Shown: piece by piece, positions 1-7,129 of the stretch
Layout: the number at the start of each line of letters is the position of its first letter
Position numbering within the stretch: the first letter of the stretch is position 1
From: Clostridiales bacterium
Lineage (GTDB): Bacteria; Bacillota; Clostridia; Christensenellales; Aristaeellaceae
Direction of reading: 5' to 3'
DNA length: 10,970 nt
NCBI GenBank assembly: GCA_012513735.1
Contig: JAAZBR010000151.1
Span: 1 to 10,970 of the forward strand
Notes under the pieces: model-generated
What the model was told of the DNA's origin: nothing
What the model saw: the letters and a program-made list of their open reading frames with translations, nothing else
The model's database searches: none
Position numbers and translations under genes: made by a program

Positions 1-749
1 ACAGCCTGCCCAACATGCTGTACTACTGGCAGCACTACCTGGACAACGAGGCCACTGTCACCAACGGGAAGGCCACCTATGTGACCCGTCTGGTCTATGA
101 CCCGATTGTGGGCAAGGGCCGTGACACGCTGCTGAGCATGCGGCTGAAGGACTGTTCCAGCCTGTCGGTCACGCCCCAGGTGGCCCTGTTCATCGGCTAT
201 GACCATGTAATGACCCGGGTAGGCCTGGAAAGCAAGCGCGGCACTGATCTCCGGATGTATCACAGCGGGGAGGAAATCAAGGCCGACCAGGTTTTTCCCT
301 ACAATGGCAAGGCCTGGCTGCGCCAGGTGAAGACGGGGCATCTCTACAGCGCCTGGATGGACGGGCAGCTGGCGCAACCTTTAGTGCAGGAAAAGGTACT
401 CTGCTACACCCTAGGGCCCTCTGCCGATCAGCCCCTGATGTATTTTGCCGACAGCAAAAAAGCGCTGTGGAGCGTTTCGCTGGACGGTGAAAACAAACAA
501 CGGGTGGGCGAGCTGAAGGCATCGGCCCTCAACGCAAATGAAGACTACGTTTTTTTTGCCGACGCCGGCAAGAAAAACGCTCTCACCATGTTCCCTAAGG
601 ACAACCCGGAGGAGCTCACCCGGCTGAGCGATTTCGCTGTCGATCAGATCTATGCCTTTGAGGGATATGTGGCCTTTCAGAAGAAGGGCACAAAACAGCT
701 CTACCTGCTGGCGCTGGGCACGGAAGACAAGCCCTTGCGCCTGATATAA
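1..749 (+). CDS. C-terminal part of a DUF5050-like beta-propeller protein (5' end outside window)
   Basis: The reading frame is open to the left edge (codons from base 3 read S-L-P-N before the first ATG at 15), so the real start is probably upstream and about 248 residues are visible. Counting from the ATG at 15, the second half has loosely repeated units of about 40 residues. Each is a hydrophobic strand, a short polar stretch, then an 'LY/LW...DG' type strand: LYSAWMDG near 110-117, LWSVSLDGEN near 150-159, a weaker copy near 178-197 and LYLLALG near 229-235. This pattern resembles the DUF5050 / LRP1-like beta-propeller repeats common in secreted Clostridia proteins. No catalytic motif or membrane segment is visible. 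The stop TAA (747-749) is 21 nt before the preferred start of the CotH-like gene, so the two are probably co-transcribed. Propeller fold is inferred; ligand and function are unknown. Confidence 0.7.
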   Translation, partial: SLPNMLYYWQHYLDNEATVTNGKATYVTRLVYDPIVGKGRDTLLSMRLKDCSSLSVTPQVALFIGYDHVMTRVGLESKRGTDLRMYHSGEEIKADQVFPYNGKAWLRQVKTGHLYSAWMDGQLAQPLVQEKVLCYTLGPSADQPLMYFADSKKALWSVSLDGENKQRVGELKASALNANEDYVFFADAGKKNALTMFPKDNPEELTRLSDFAVDQIYAFEGYVAFQKKGTKQLYLLALGTEDKPLRLI

Positions 750-755
750 TCTGCT

Positions 756-761
756 GGGAGG
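756..761 (+). promoter_or_regulatory. Shine-Dalgarno site deciding the CotH-like gene start
   Basis: GGGAGG at 756-761 directly abuts the ATG at 762, which is too close to serve it, but lies 9 nt before the in-frame ATG at 771. A second AGGAGG (765-770) directly abuts the ATG at 771. The 771 start is therefore preferred over 762. Confidence 0.55.
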
Positions 762-770
762 ATGAGGAGG

Positions 771-2768
771 ATGGAGGCTTCCAAGGTCTGGCTGCCTGAT
801 ACGCCGTCTCGCAGTGAACGGATCGTCATTAGCAAGCGCCTGGCGCTCCTTGTACTGGCGCTGCTGCTCATCAGCCTGGCAGGGGTGGCGGGGGCAGCGC
901 CTGTGCTCAACGAGATCATGGCAGCCAACGGCACCTATACCAATGGCCATGCCTGGGACTGGGCGGAGCTTTACAATGAGGGCGACCAGACCCTCATGCT
1001 GGATGGCTGGGGGCTGAGCGATGCGGCAGAGGAACCCTTTCTGTACACCTTCCCGGCCAACACCAGGCTGAAGGCGGGCGACTACCTGGTGGTTCACTGC
1101 ACGGGGGATGACACCACCGGCGCTCCCTTCAAGCTGAGCCTGCAGGGTGAAAGCCTGTGGCTGACCCGGCCAGACGGCACCGTGGCCCAGCAGCTGGATA
1201 TTCCACAGCAATATGGCAACACAGCGTGGGGCCGCACGCAAACAGGCTATGCCTTTCTTGAGGTGCCCACACCCGGCAAACGGAACCCCGAACAGGGCTA
1301 CCCCGGCATGGCGGAAGCGCCCGTCCTGTCCCCCGCCGGCTTCTATCAAAAGGAAGCGGTTGTGGAAATGCAGGGAGCATCCGGAGCTACCATCCATTAC
1401 ACACTGGATGGCAGCGAACCCACAAAAAAGTCCAAGGCCTATGCCCAGCCCTTTCCCGTGAAGAAGACCACCGTGGTGCGTGCCCGGGCCTTTCAGGAGG
1501 GGCTGCTGCCCTCCACAAGCGCCTGCGCCACCTACTTTGTGGATGATGCGCCGGCCAGCGCCACGGTCAGCCTGATTGGGGACAGGAAGTACCTGTTTGA
1601 CAGCAAGATCGGCGCCCTGGTCAAGGGCACCGGCAGCACCCCCAACTATGAGAAAGAGCTGGAGTACCCCATCCACATTGAGTACTTTGATGAGCAGGGC
1701 AATCGGCAGCTTGCCCAGACGGGCACCTTTACGGCCAGCGGCCACTCAGCCCGGGTCAACGCCCAGAAATCCATTGCACTGTATGCGCGCAGCGCCTATG
1801 GTCCGGACCGCTTTTACTACAATCCCTTTCCCAACCGCAGCTACCCCAGCTACAAAAGCCTGTTGCTGCGCAGCACCAACTCCGATGCCCACTCCACCCG
1901 CCTGCGGGATCCCGTGATCTCCTCCGCTGCCCAGGGAACGGGCCTGCTCTATCAGGATGCGCGGGCCATCGTGGTGTACATCAACGGGGAGTACTGGGGC
2001 CACTACAACCTGCGGGAGAAGATCAACAAGCACTTCGTCGCCCAGTGGGAGGGCGTGACCAAGGAATCCGAGATCGATGCCATCGACATTCTGGCCCGCA
2101 CCGGCACCGATGACTACGTGCAAAACGGCTCCAATAAAGACTGGCTGGAGCTGATGGAATTTTGCCGGACAAACGATTTGAATAACCCCGACAGCCTGCG
2201 CTATGTGACCGACCGCCTGGACGTGGACAATTTCTTCCGCCACAGCATCTTCGAGATGATCATTGGCAACAAGGACATGACCAACGTGCGCATGTACCGG
2301 GTGCCCGGCGGCAAATGGAAGTACCTGCTGTTCGATGTGGAGGCTGGGTTTCTGAGCCTGGATGAGGAGCCCATCAGTTGGTACATCAAAGCTAAAAACG
2401 CCAAGCGTGCCCGCTTTCAGCACGTACACCTGTCCGCCCTGCTGGAGGTCCCTCAGATGCGTGCCCGTTTTCTTGAGCTGTTTGGCCAGATGCTGGAAAA
2501 CCAGTTTCTGTGGCCTGATATGGAAGCGCGGTTTGTACAGTGGGAAAACGCGCTGGAGCCGCTGCTCCCCCGCCATTTCACACGCTGGAAGGGCCTCACC
2601 TACAAAAAGTGGCGTATCAACGTGGATGCGGTCAAGTACTATGCCCGGGTCCGCCCCCTGAAGGTGATTGACCTGATTAGCCAGCGCATGAAGATAACGA
2701 AATCCGAGCGTGCGCAGTACTTTGCTGCGGCCGAGGCCGTACTGCAGCAAAACAACCAGAAGAAATAG
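771..2768 (+). CDS. Secreted lamin-tail / CotH kinase-family protein
   Basis: 665 residues from the ATG at 771; an ATG at 762 would add three. Residues 22-43 look like a Sec signal peptide: K-R, a hydrophobic core at 24-41, and probable cleavage near A42/A43. The mature part has three regions. A lamin-tail domain (about 43-173) starts with VLNEIMAANG and has the typical W-AELYNEG and LDGWGLSD strands. A chitobiase/hexosaminidase C-terminal-like domain (about 185-257) has IHYTLDGSEPT. A CotH kinase-like domain (about 293-640) has Q-K-S around K333, RSTNSDAHSTRLRD (367-380), INGEYWGHYNLREK (404-417), GNKDMTNVRMYR (499-510), FDVEAGF (521-527) and RHFTRW (601-606). CotH of spore-formers phosphorylates spore coat proteins. 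Whether this protein is an active kinase is unknown, because the usual D-x-D near the metal site reads D522-x-E524. No LPxTG or C-terminal membrane anchor is seen. It follows the propeller gene in a likely operon. Confidence 0.88.
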   Translation: MEASKVWLPDTPSRSERIVISKRLALLVLALLLISLAGVAGAAPVLNEIMAANGTYTNGHAWDWAELYNEGDQTLMLDGWGLSDAAEEPFLYTFPANTRLKAGDYLVVHCTGDDTTGAPFKLSLQGESLWLTRPDGTVAQQLDIPQQYGNTAWGRTQTGYAFLEVPTPGKRNPEQGYPGMAEAPVLSPAGFYQKEAVVEMQGASGATIHYTLDGSEPTKKSKAYAQPFPVKKTTVVRARAFQEGLLPSTSACATYFVDDAPASATVSLIGDRKYLFDSKIGALVKGTGSTPNYEKELEYPIHIEYFDEQGNRQLAQTGTFTASGHSARVNAQKSIALYARSAYGPDRFYYNPFPNRSYPSYKSLLLRSTNSDAHSTRLRDPVISSAAQGTGLLYQDARAIVVYINGEYWGHYNLREKINKHFVAQWEGVTKESEIDAIDILARTGTDDYVQNGSNKDWLELMEFCRTNDLNNPDSLRYVTDRLDVDNFFRHSIFEMIIGNKDMTNVRMYRVPGGKWKYLLFDVEAGFLSLDEEPISWYIKAKNAKRARFQHVHLSALLEVPQMRARFLELFGQMLENQFLWPDMEARFVQWENALEPLLPRHFTRWKGLTYKKWRINVDAVKYYARVRPLKVIDLISQRMKITKSERAQYFAAAEAVLQQNNQKK

Positions 2769-2778
2769 CGGAAGCCGA

Positions 2779-2809
2779 AAACAGGCTGCCCGCATTGGAC
2801 GGCCTGTTT
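2779..2809. terminator. Hairpin between convergent genes, likely bidirectional terminator
   Basis: AAACAGGC (2779-2786) pairs perfectly with GCCTGTTT (2802-2809) around a 15-nt loop. It lies 10 nt after the CotH-like stop and about 107 nt after the Na/Pi cotransporter stop. The T-run is short on both strands (TTT on plus, TTTT on minus), so termination strength is uncertain. The rest of 2769-2916 shows only a weak AT-rich 5-bp inverted repeat (CGTTT/AAACG) and no gene. Confidence 0.5.
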
Positions 2810-2916
2810 GCTACTCCTACTGCATATTACGTTGAATCATCTATGCGGCACCGTTTCAAAAAACGCACCAACCCCGATACAACAAGTCAACAAGGGCGTT
2901 TGGCTGTGGACACTGC

Positions 2917-4671
2917 CTACTGCCGCGGGATACTGTATTTCAGCACATACTGCTGGTACAGTTCCTGAAACTGTGAGCCGGAAGCACCGCTGCGCAGTTC
3001 CCTGACAAGCTGGTGGGTGTCCACGCGGCCGGATTTTGTCATTTCGATCACCGAGGCCGCAATATTGGAGCAATGGTCGCCCACCCGCTCCAGGTTGTGC
3101 AATAAATCCCCCAGCACAAAACCCAGCTCAATGGTGCACACACCACTGCGCAAACGCTCCACGTGGTTGGCCTTGATATCGGTGCGCAGCTTGTCAATGA
3201 CTTCTTCCAGCGGTTCCACCTGCTCGGCCGTCCGGATATCGTTTAGCGTAAAGGCGTCCACAGCAAGACTCACAATTTCCCTGACGGCGCCCCGCATCTG
3301 CCGCGTCTCCACAATGGCCTCAGGCGAGAAGCCGATGCCCTTGGTGTGCAGCTCCTCCGCCACCTCGCTCAGGTTGACGGCATGGTCGCTGATGCGCTCA
3401 AAATCCCCGATGGCATGCAGCAGCTTGGACACCTGGCGGCTGTCCTCCGCCGACAGGTTGCGGGAACTCACCTGCACCAGGTATCCCCCCAACCGGTCCT
3501 CATATTGATCCACCATTTCTTCTATTTCGGCCACCTCCTGGGCGGCCTTGGCATCGAAGCGATCCAGCAAAGCATCCGCCTGCAGCAGCGCTTTCCGGGC
3601 CAACTGTGCCATCTCCGTGGTCAGCTTGCTGCACTGCTGAATGGCCACCGTAGGCGTATTAAGCAGGCGCTCGTCCAGCATCTCCAGCTTATCTCCACGC
3701 CGGTCATCCCGGATGGTCTTGTGTGCCAGCCACTCCAGGCCCGAAATAAAGGGCAACATCAGGGCGGTAGTAAACAGGTTGAACGAGGTGTGTGTCAAAG
3801 CAATGCCGAAGGCGCTGACTTGACTGTCCATAAAGGAAAAGCCGATCACCGCATCCAGCAGATAGAACAGCGACAGAAAAACAACCGTGCCGATCAGGTT
3901 GAAGTACAGGTGCACCATAGCAACACGCTTGGCATTGCGGTTAGCGCCAATGGAGGACAGCAGCGCTGTCACACAGGTGCCAATGTTCTGCCCCATGATG
4001 ATGGGCAATGCAGCCGAATACCCCAGGGTGCCGGTGTTGGCAATGGCCTGCAGGATCCCCACCGAGGCGGAGGAGCTTTGAATAATGGCGGTGACCACCG
4101 CGCCCACCAGCACGCCCAGCAGCGGGTTGCTGAAAGCCACCATCAACTGCTGAAAGGCAGGCATTTCCGCCAGGCCGGATACAGAGGCGCTCATCAGCTC
4201 CATGCCATACATAAGCACCGCGAAGCCCAGCAGAATACCCGCCGTGTCCCGCTTGCGCTTGCAGCCCATCAGCATCACGATACCTGCAAAGGCAAGAAGA
4301 GGCGAAAAAGTGGCCGGTTTCAACAGCATCATCACGAAGCTGTCGCTGCGGATGCCCGTCAGGGAGAGGATCCAGGCGGTGATCGTGGTGCCAATGTTGG
4401 CGCCCATGATCACGGGAATAGCCTGCCGTAGGTGCATAATGCCGGAGTTAACAAACCCCACGATCATCACCGTGGTGGCGGAAGAGCTTTGTATAACCGC
4501 TGTGACGCCTGCCCCCAGCATCACCCCCTTGATGGGGCTGCGGGTCAGTTGTTCAAGGATAGGACGCAGCCGCTTGCCCGCACGCTTCTCCAGGGAGTCC
4601 CCCATGATGTGCATGCCGTAAAGGAACAGGGCCAGGCCGCCCATGAGGTGAAAAAAGTCATAGATACTCAC
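2917..4671 (-). CDS. Na+/phosphate cotransporter (NptA/YjbB type) with C-terminal PhoU-like domain
   Basis: 584 residues, normal length for bacterial Na/Pi cotransporter II proteins carrying a PhoU tail. The membrane half (about 1-315) contains the inverted duplication of the family: a QSSSA motif at 61-65 followed by GANIGTT (90-96), repeated as QSSSA at 198-202 followed by GQNIGTC (227-233). Hydrophobic helices surround both copies. From about 340 to 565 the protein is helical and charged, with two PhoU-type three-helix segments (for example the LHAIGDFERISDHAVNLSE region and the LHNLERVGDHCSNIA region). The family moves inorganic phosphate across the cytoplasmic membrane with Na+; direction in vivo varies. 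The start is GTG (4669-4671), supported by GGAGG 6 nt upstream. A 97-nt gap with its own promoter and Pho-box-like repeats separates it from rsmA, so it is probably transcribed independently and induced by low phosphate. The gene name is left blank because nptA and yjbB are both in use. Confidence 0.93.
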   Translation of the reverse strand: MSIYDFFHLMGGLALFLYGMHIMGDSLEKRAGKRLRPILEQLTRSPIKGVMLGAGVTAVIQSSSATTVMIVGFVNSGIMHLRQAIPVIMGANIGTTITAWILSLTGIRSDSFVMMLLKPATFSPLLAFAGIVMLMGCKRKRDTAGILLGFAVLMYGMELMSASVSGLAEMPAFQQLMVAFSNPLLGVLVGAVVTAIIQSSSASVGILQAIANTGTLGYSAALPIIMGQNIGTCVTALLSSIGANRNAKRVAMVHLYFNLIGTVVFLSLFYLLDAVIGFSFMDSQVSAFGIALTHTSFNLFTTALMLPFISGLEWLAHKTIRDDRRGDKLEMLDERLLNTPTVAIQQCSKLTTEMAQLARKALLQADALLDRFDAKAAQEVAEIEEMVDQYEDRLGGYLVQVSSRNLSAEDSRQVSKLLHAIGDFERISDHAVNLSEVAEELHTKGIGFSPEAIVETRQMRGAVREIVSLAVDAFTLNDIRTAEQVEPLEEVIDKLRTDIKANHVERLRSGVCTIELGFVLGDLLHNLERVGDHCSNIAASVIEMTKSGRVDTHQLVRELRSGASGSQFQELYQQYVLKYSIPRQ

Positions 4672-4677
4672 CTATTG

Positions 4678-4682
4678 CCTCC
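4678..4682 (-). promoter_or_regulatory. Shine-Dalgarno for the GTG start of the Na/Pi cotransporter
   Basis: On the minus strand GGAGG is followed by a 6-nt spacer and then GTG. There is no in-frame ATG nearby: the first internal Met codon falls at residue 10, inside the conserved N-terminal segment. The SD and position therefore decide for the GTG. Confidence 0.7.
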
Positions 4683-4715
4683 GCTGTTTGCCCCTCCGGG
4701 CGATTACGCGGATTC

Positions 4716-4744
4716 AGTGTACCTGATTGTAAATTCTATGTCAA
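4716..4744 (-). promoter_or_regulatory. Sigma-A type promoter for the Na/Pi cotransporter
   Basis: Reading leftwards, TTGACA (4739-4744) matches the -35 consensus exactly. A spacer of 17 nt (4722-4738) is followed by TACACT (4716-4721) as the -10. Transcription would start near 4709, leaving a leader of about 38 nt before the GTG. The -35 coincides with one of the Pho-box-like repeats. Confidence 0.65.
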
Positions 4745-4766
4745 TTCTGTGTAAAATATATGTGAG
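4717..4766 (-). promoter_or_regulatory. Tandem Pho-box-like repeats (candidate PhoP binding site)
   Basis: On the minus strand five hexamers lie exactly 11 nt apart: CTCACA (4761-4766), TTTACA (4750-4755), TTGACA (4739-4744), TTTACA (4728-4733) and a degenerate GTACAC (4717-4722), each separated by 5 nt. The spacers after the second and third hexamers are also similar (CAGAA, TAGAA). B. subtilis PhoP binds direct repeats of TT(A/C/T)A(C/T)A with this period, on the coding strand, upstream of activated promoters. With a start site near 4709 the three good repeats would cover about -19 to -46 and CTCACA would extend the array to -57, where PhoP core sites usually lie. The downstream gene is a phosphate transporter, which fits. 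Binding itself is inferred. Confidence 0.65.
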
Positions 4767-4768
4767 TT

Positions 4769-5611
4769 TTATGGGGCAATAGCGGTGCTCCGGGACAGCG
4801 CCTCCGCCAGCCGTGCGAAGGCCGGCAGATCCAGCGCCTCGCCCCGGACACGGGTATCAAGGCCTGCCGCCTCCAGGACGGCCTCCGCCTGTTCCCTGCT
4901 CAACCCGAAGGCAGGCATCAGGTTGTTGAGCAGCGTCTTCCTGCGCATGGCAAAGGCGGCACTGACAAGCCTGAACAGCCGGGCTTCATCCGCAACTTCA
5001 ATGGGCGGCTTGCTGCGCATAGGCATGCAGACAAACACGCTTTCCGCCTTGGGCGGCGGCGAAAAAGCGCTGCGGGGGATGTCCATCACCACCCTCGGCT
5101 CCGCCTTGTACTGCGCCAGCACTGCCAGCGGCCCATAGCTGGGCATGTCGGGCTGCGCCACCAGGCGATCCGCCGCCTCCTTCTGCACCATGACATTGAT
5201 AGACTGCACCGGAAGGGACAGATGGAACAGCCGGTTCAGGATGGGGGTGGTCAGGTAGTAGGGCAGGTTGGCCACCACATGAAAGGGCCCCAGGGGGCTT
5301 AGGAGAGCGTGCAGATCAGTAGTCATCACATCCCCCTGCACCACCTGCACATGCTCGCAGCCATGCAGCGTCACCCTCAGGATGGGCAGCAGGTCCTGGT
5401 CCACCTCTAGGGCAATCACCTGCCTGGCGGTCTTGGCCAGGGCAGCGGTCAGGCCTCCCAGCCCAGGGCCTATTTCAAAAACGCTGTCCTCTTCCCCCAC
5501 GTTGGACAGGCGCACCAATTCATCCAGCAGCTTCTCATCGCTGATAAAATGCTGTCCCAGCGCCTGCTTGGCGCGGTAGCCGCCCTTTGGGGCATGCGGG
5601 TGCTGGTTCAT
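4769..5611 (-). CDS. rsmA: 16S rRNA (adenine1518-N6/adenine1519-N6)-dimethyltransferase
   Basis: 280 residues, normal for RsmA/KsgA. The enzyme dimethylates two adjacent adenines in the 3'-terminal hairpin of 16S rRNA using S-adenosylmethionine, a late step of 30S maturation. Visible motifs are the N-terminal ALGQHFISD (17-25; the family usually has QNF), the SAM-binding FEIGPGLGGLT (45-55), acidic residues E69 and D94, the catalytic NLPYYLTTPI (115-124), and AMRRKTLLNNL (221-231) in the C-terminal helical domain. The start ATG (5609-5611) overlaps the rpe stop as ATGA. No strong SD precedes it, so translation is probably coupled to rpe. No terminator hairpin is seen after the stop at 4769, so read-through into the Na/Pi cotransporter is possible. 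In B. subtilis rsmA is not in this operon. Confidence 0.96.
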   Translation of the reverse strand: MNQHPHAPKGGYRAKQALGQHFISDEKLLDELVRLSNVGEEDSVFEIGPGLGGLTAALAKTARQVIALEVDQDLLPILRVTLHGCEHVQVVQGDVMTTDLHALLSPLGPFHVVANLPYYLTTPILNRLFHLSLPVQSINVMVQKEAADRLVAQPDMPSYGPLAVLAQYKAEPRVVMDIPRSAFSPPPKAESVFVCMPMRSKPPIEVADEARLFRLVSAAFAMRRKTLLNNLMPAFGLSREQAEAVLEAAGLDTRVRGEALDLPAFARLAEALSRSTAIAP

Positions 5612-6255
5612 CCACGAGCCAGCGCGTGGACATCGGCAATCACCTTGGCCGGATCATCCGCGCCAAACACGGCGGTGCCCATAACCAGCCAGTCAAAGCC
5701 CTTTTCAATGGCCATTGCAGCGTTCTGGGCGTTGATGCCCCCATCCACCGAGATGTTGCCCTTGAAGCCCAGTTTGCGCAGATCCTGTGCCTTGTTCAGC
5801 ACCTCGGGTATCATTTTCTGCCCGCCAAATCCAGGCTCCACCGACATGATCAACGCCAGGTCACACAGGCTTAAAAGGGGCTGATGATCATACACGCTGG
5901 TGGCCGGCTTGAAGCTGATGCCCGCCTCAACACCCAGGGATTTGATCAGTTTCAGAGCGTCCAGGGCATTGCTGCCAATCTCCGCATGGATGGTGATGGC
6001 ATTTGCCCCGGCATCCGCAAAGGGGCGCACATACTGCTCCGGGTTGGTCATCATCAAGTGCACATCCAGGTATGCATCCGGAAAAGCCCCGTGAAGGGCG
6101 CGCACCAAGTCAGGCCCGAAGCTGAGGTTGGGCACGAAATGGGCGTCCATGATGTCCAGATGCAGCAGGTCTGCACCCGCATCCAATACACGCTGCACAT
6201 GTTGCTGCAGATGCAGAATATCCGCAGCCAGCACCGAAGGGGCGATCTTAACCAT
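5608..6255 (-). CDS. rpe: Ribulose-phosphate 3-epimerase
   Basis: 215 residues, full length for the family. It interconverts D-ribulose 5-phosphate and D-xylulose 5-phosphate in the pentose phosphate pathway, as a metal-dependent TIM barrel in the cytoplasm. Family signatures are in place: S7 in IAPSVLAAD, HLDIMDAHFVPN (32-43) with metal ligand H32 and catalytic D34, DVHLMMTNP (64-72) with H66, SVEPGFGGQ (138-146) and SVDGGIN (169-175) with catalytic D171. A good SD (GGAGG, 6263-6267) sits 7 nt before the ATG, inside the end of rsgA; the two genes overlap by 8 nt. The stop forms an ATGA overlap with rsmA. Its position after rsgA matches the Bacillus operon. Confidence 0.96.
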   Translation of the reverse strand: MVKIAPSVLAADILHLQQHVQRVLDAGADLLHLDIMDAHFVPNLSFGPDLVRALHGAFPDAYLDVHLMMTNPEQYVRPFADAGANAITIHAEIGSNALDALKLIKSLGVEAGISFKPATSVYDHQPLLSLCDLALIMSVEPGFGGQKMIPEVLNKAQDLRKLGFKGNISVDGGINAQNAAMAIEKGFDWLVMGTAVFGADDPAKVIADVHALARG

Positions 6256-7129
6256 AACGATTCCTCCATGTTGTAGTCACCTGCTGCAGCAGTTCCCGAT
6301 AACGGGCCATGCGCGCAGGATCCAGTTCTCCGGCCTGCTCGGCGTCAATCACCCGGCAGCCGGGTTCCCTGTTGTGCAGGCAGGGCTGAAAATAGCAACC
6401 CGCCTGGTAAGGGGCAAATTCGGGGTACAGCCCGGGCAGCGCCTCGGGCTCCAGATCCGGGGGCAGGTCCAGCAGCGAGAACCCCGGCGTGTCTAACACC
6501 TTCAGGCCATTCTCGTACAGCAGCGTGGTGTGGCGCGTGGTCTGCCTGCCGCGAGAAATCCGGTGGCTGATAGCCCCGCTGACCAGCTCCACTCCCAGCA
6601 AACGGCTGAGCAGCGCACTTTTTCCTACACCGCTCTGACCTGCCAGGCAACAGAAGAAGCCCTTCATGGCCTGACGCAACGCTTCCAGCCCCTGGCCTGT
6701 GCGGGCGCTGACGCTGAGCACTTGCATACCGGTGGCAATATAGGTAGCCCGCGCAGCCTCGGCGCACGCCCCGCCATCCAGATCGCTTTTGTTGACAGCC
6801 AGCAGAGGCTTGATGTGCTGCAGCCCTGCCATGATGAGCAACTTGTCCACCAACAGCCAGTCGGGGATAGGCTTGGGTGCCATCACAATCACCATCATCT
6901 CGATGTTGGCGACCGGCGGCCGGAGACACAGGCTACTGCGGGGCAGGATCTCCTCCAGCCAGCCATGCTCCTCCCCCGGGCGTGGGGTAAAGCGCACCCT
7001 ATCCCCGGGCAAAGGGGTCATCCCGTCGACACGAAAACGGCGCTTGGCCCGCAGCACATACTCCTGCCCCTGTGCGTCCCGCACTGTATACAAGCCGCCA
7101 CGACCTTCCTTGATCTCACCCTGCATCAT
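6248..7129 (-). CDS. rsgA: Ribosome small subunit-dependent GTPase A
   Basis: 293 residues, normal length. RsgA (YjeQ; CpgA in B. subtilis) is a circularly permuted GTPase that binds the 30S subunit and promotes its late maturation. An N-terminal OB-fold (about 1-65) is followed by permuted G motifs: G4 NKSD (113-116), G5 SAR (141-143), G1 GQSGVGKS (164-171), G2 region ISRGRQTTRHTT (191-202) and G3 DTPG (213-216). The C-terminal zinc finger has C245, C250, H252 and C258 in the usual C-x4-C-x-H-x5-C spacing. The gene starts ATGATG; the first ATG (7127-7129) overlaps the prkC stop as ATGA, and the second is equally possible. No clear SD is present, so coupling to prkC is likely. B. subtilis PrkC is known to phosphorylate CpgA, which makes this adjacency functionally sensible. 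Confidence 0.97.
   Translation of the reverse strand: MMQGEIKEGRGGLYTVRDAQGQEYVLRAKRRFRVDGMTPLPGDRVRFTPRPGEEHGWLEEILPRSSLCLRPPVANIEMMVIVMAPKPIPDWLLVDKLLIMAGLQHIKPLLAVNKSDLDGGACAEAARATYIATGMQVLSVSARTGQGLEALRQAMKGFFCCLAGQSGVGKSALLSRLLGVELVSGAISHRISRGRQTTRHTTLLYENGLKVLDTPGFSLLDLPPDLEPEALPGLYPEFAPYQAGCYFQPCLHNREPGCRVIDAEQAGELDPARMARYRELLQQVTTTWRNRYG

Noticed and set aside
411..2795. Two long antisense open frames opposite the propeller and CotH-like genes, in the same frame and separated by a single stop
   Set aside because: They mirror codon bias in a GC-rich gene on the other strand. The translations are low-complexity (rich in G, A, H, Q, V), match no family motif and have no sensible start or SD, whereas the plus-strand proteins have clear domains.
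2852..2865. Small inverted repeat CGTTT/AAACG in the convergent gap as a terminator
   Set aside because: Only 5 bp, mostly A-T pairs, with a loop and flanks that do not form a GC-rich stem followed by a T-run.
3346..4431. 361-residue plus-strand open frame opposite the Na/Pi cotransporter
   Set aside because: The translation is dominated by H, Q and G with no fold-like pattern, while the minus-strand frame has duplicated QSSSA motifs and a normal family length.
4672..4715. Riboswitch or attenuator in the leader of the Na/Pi cotransporter
   Set aside because: The predicted leader is only about 38 nt, with no extended pairing beyond a tiny GCCC/GGGC; too short for a known riboswitch.
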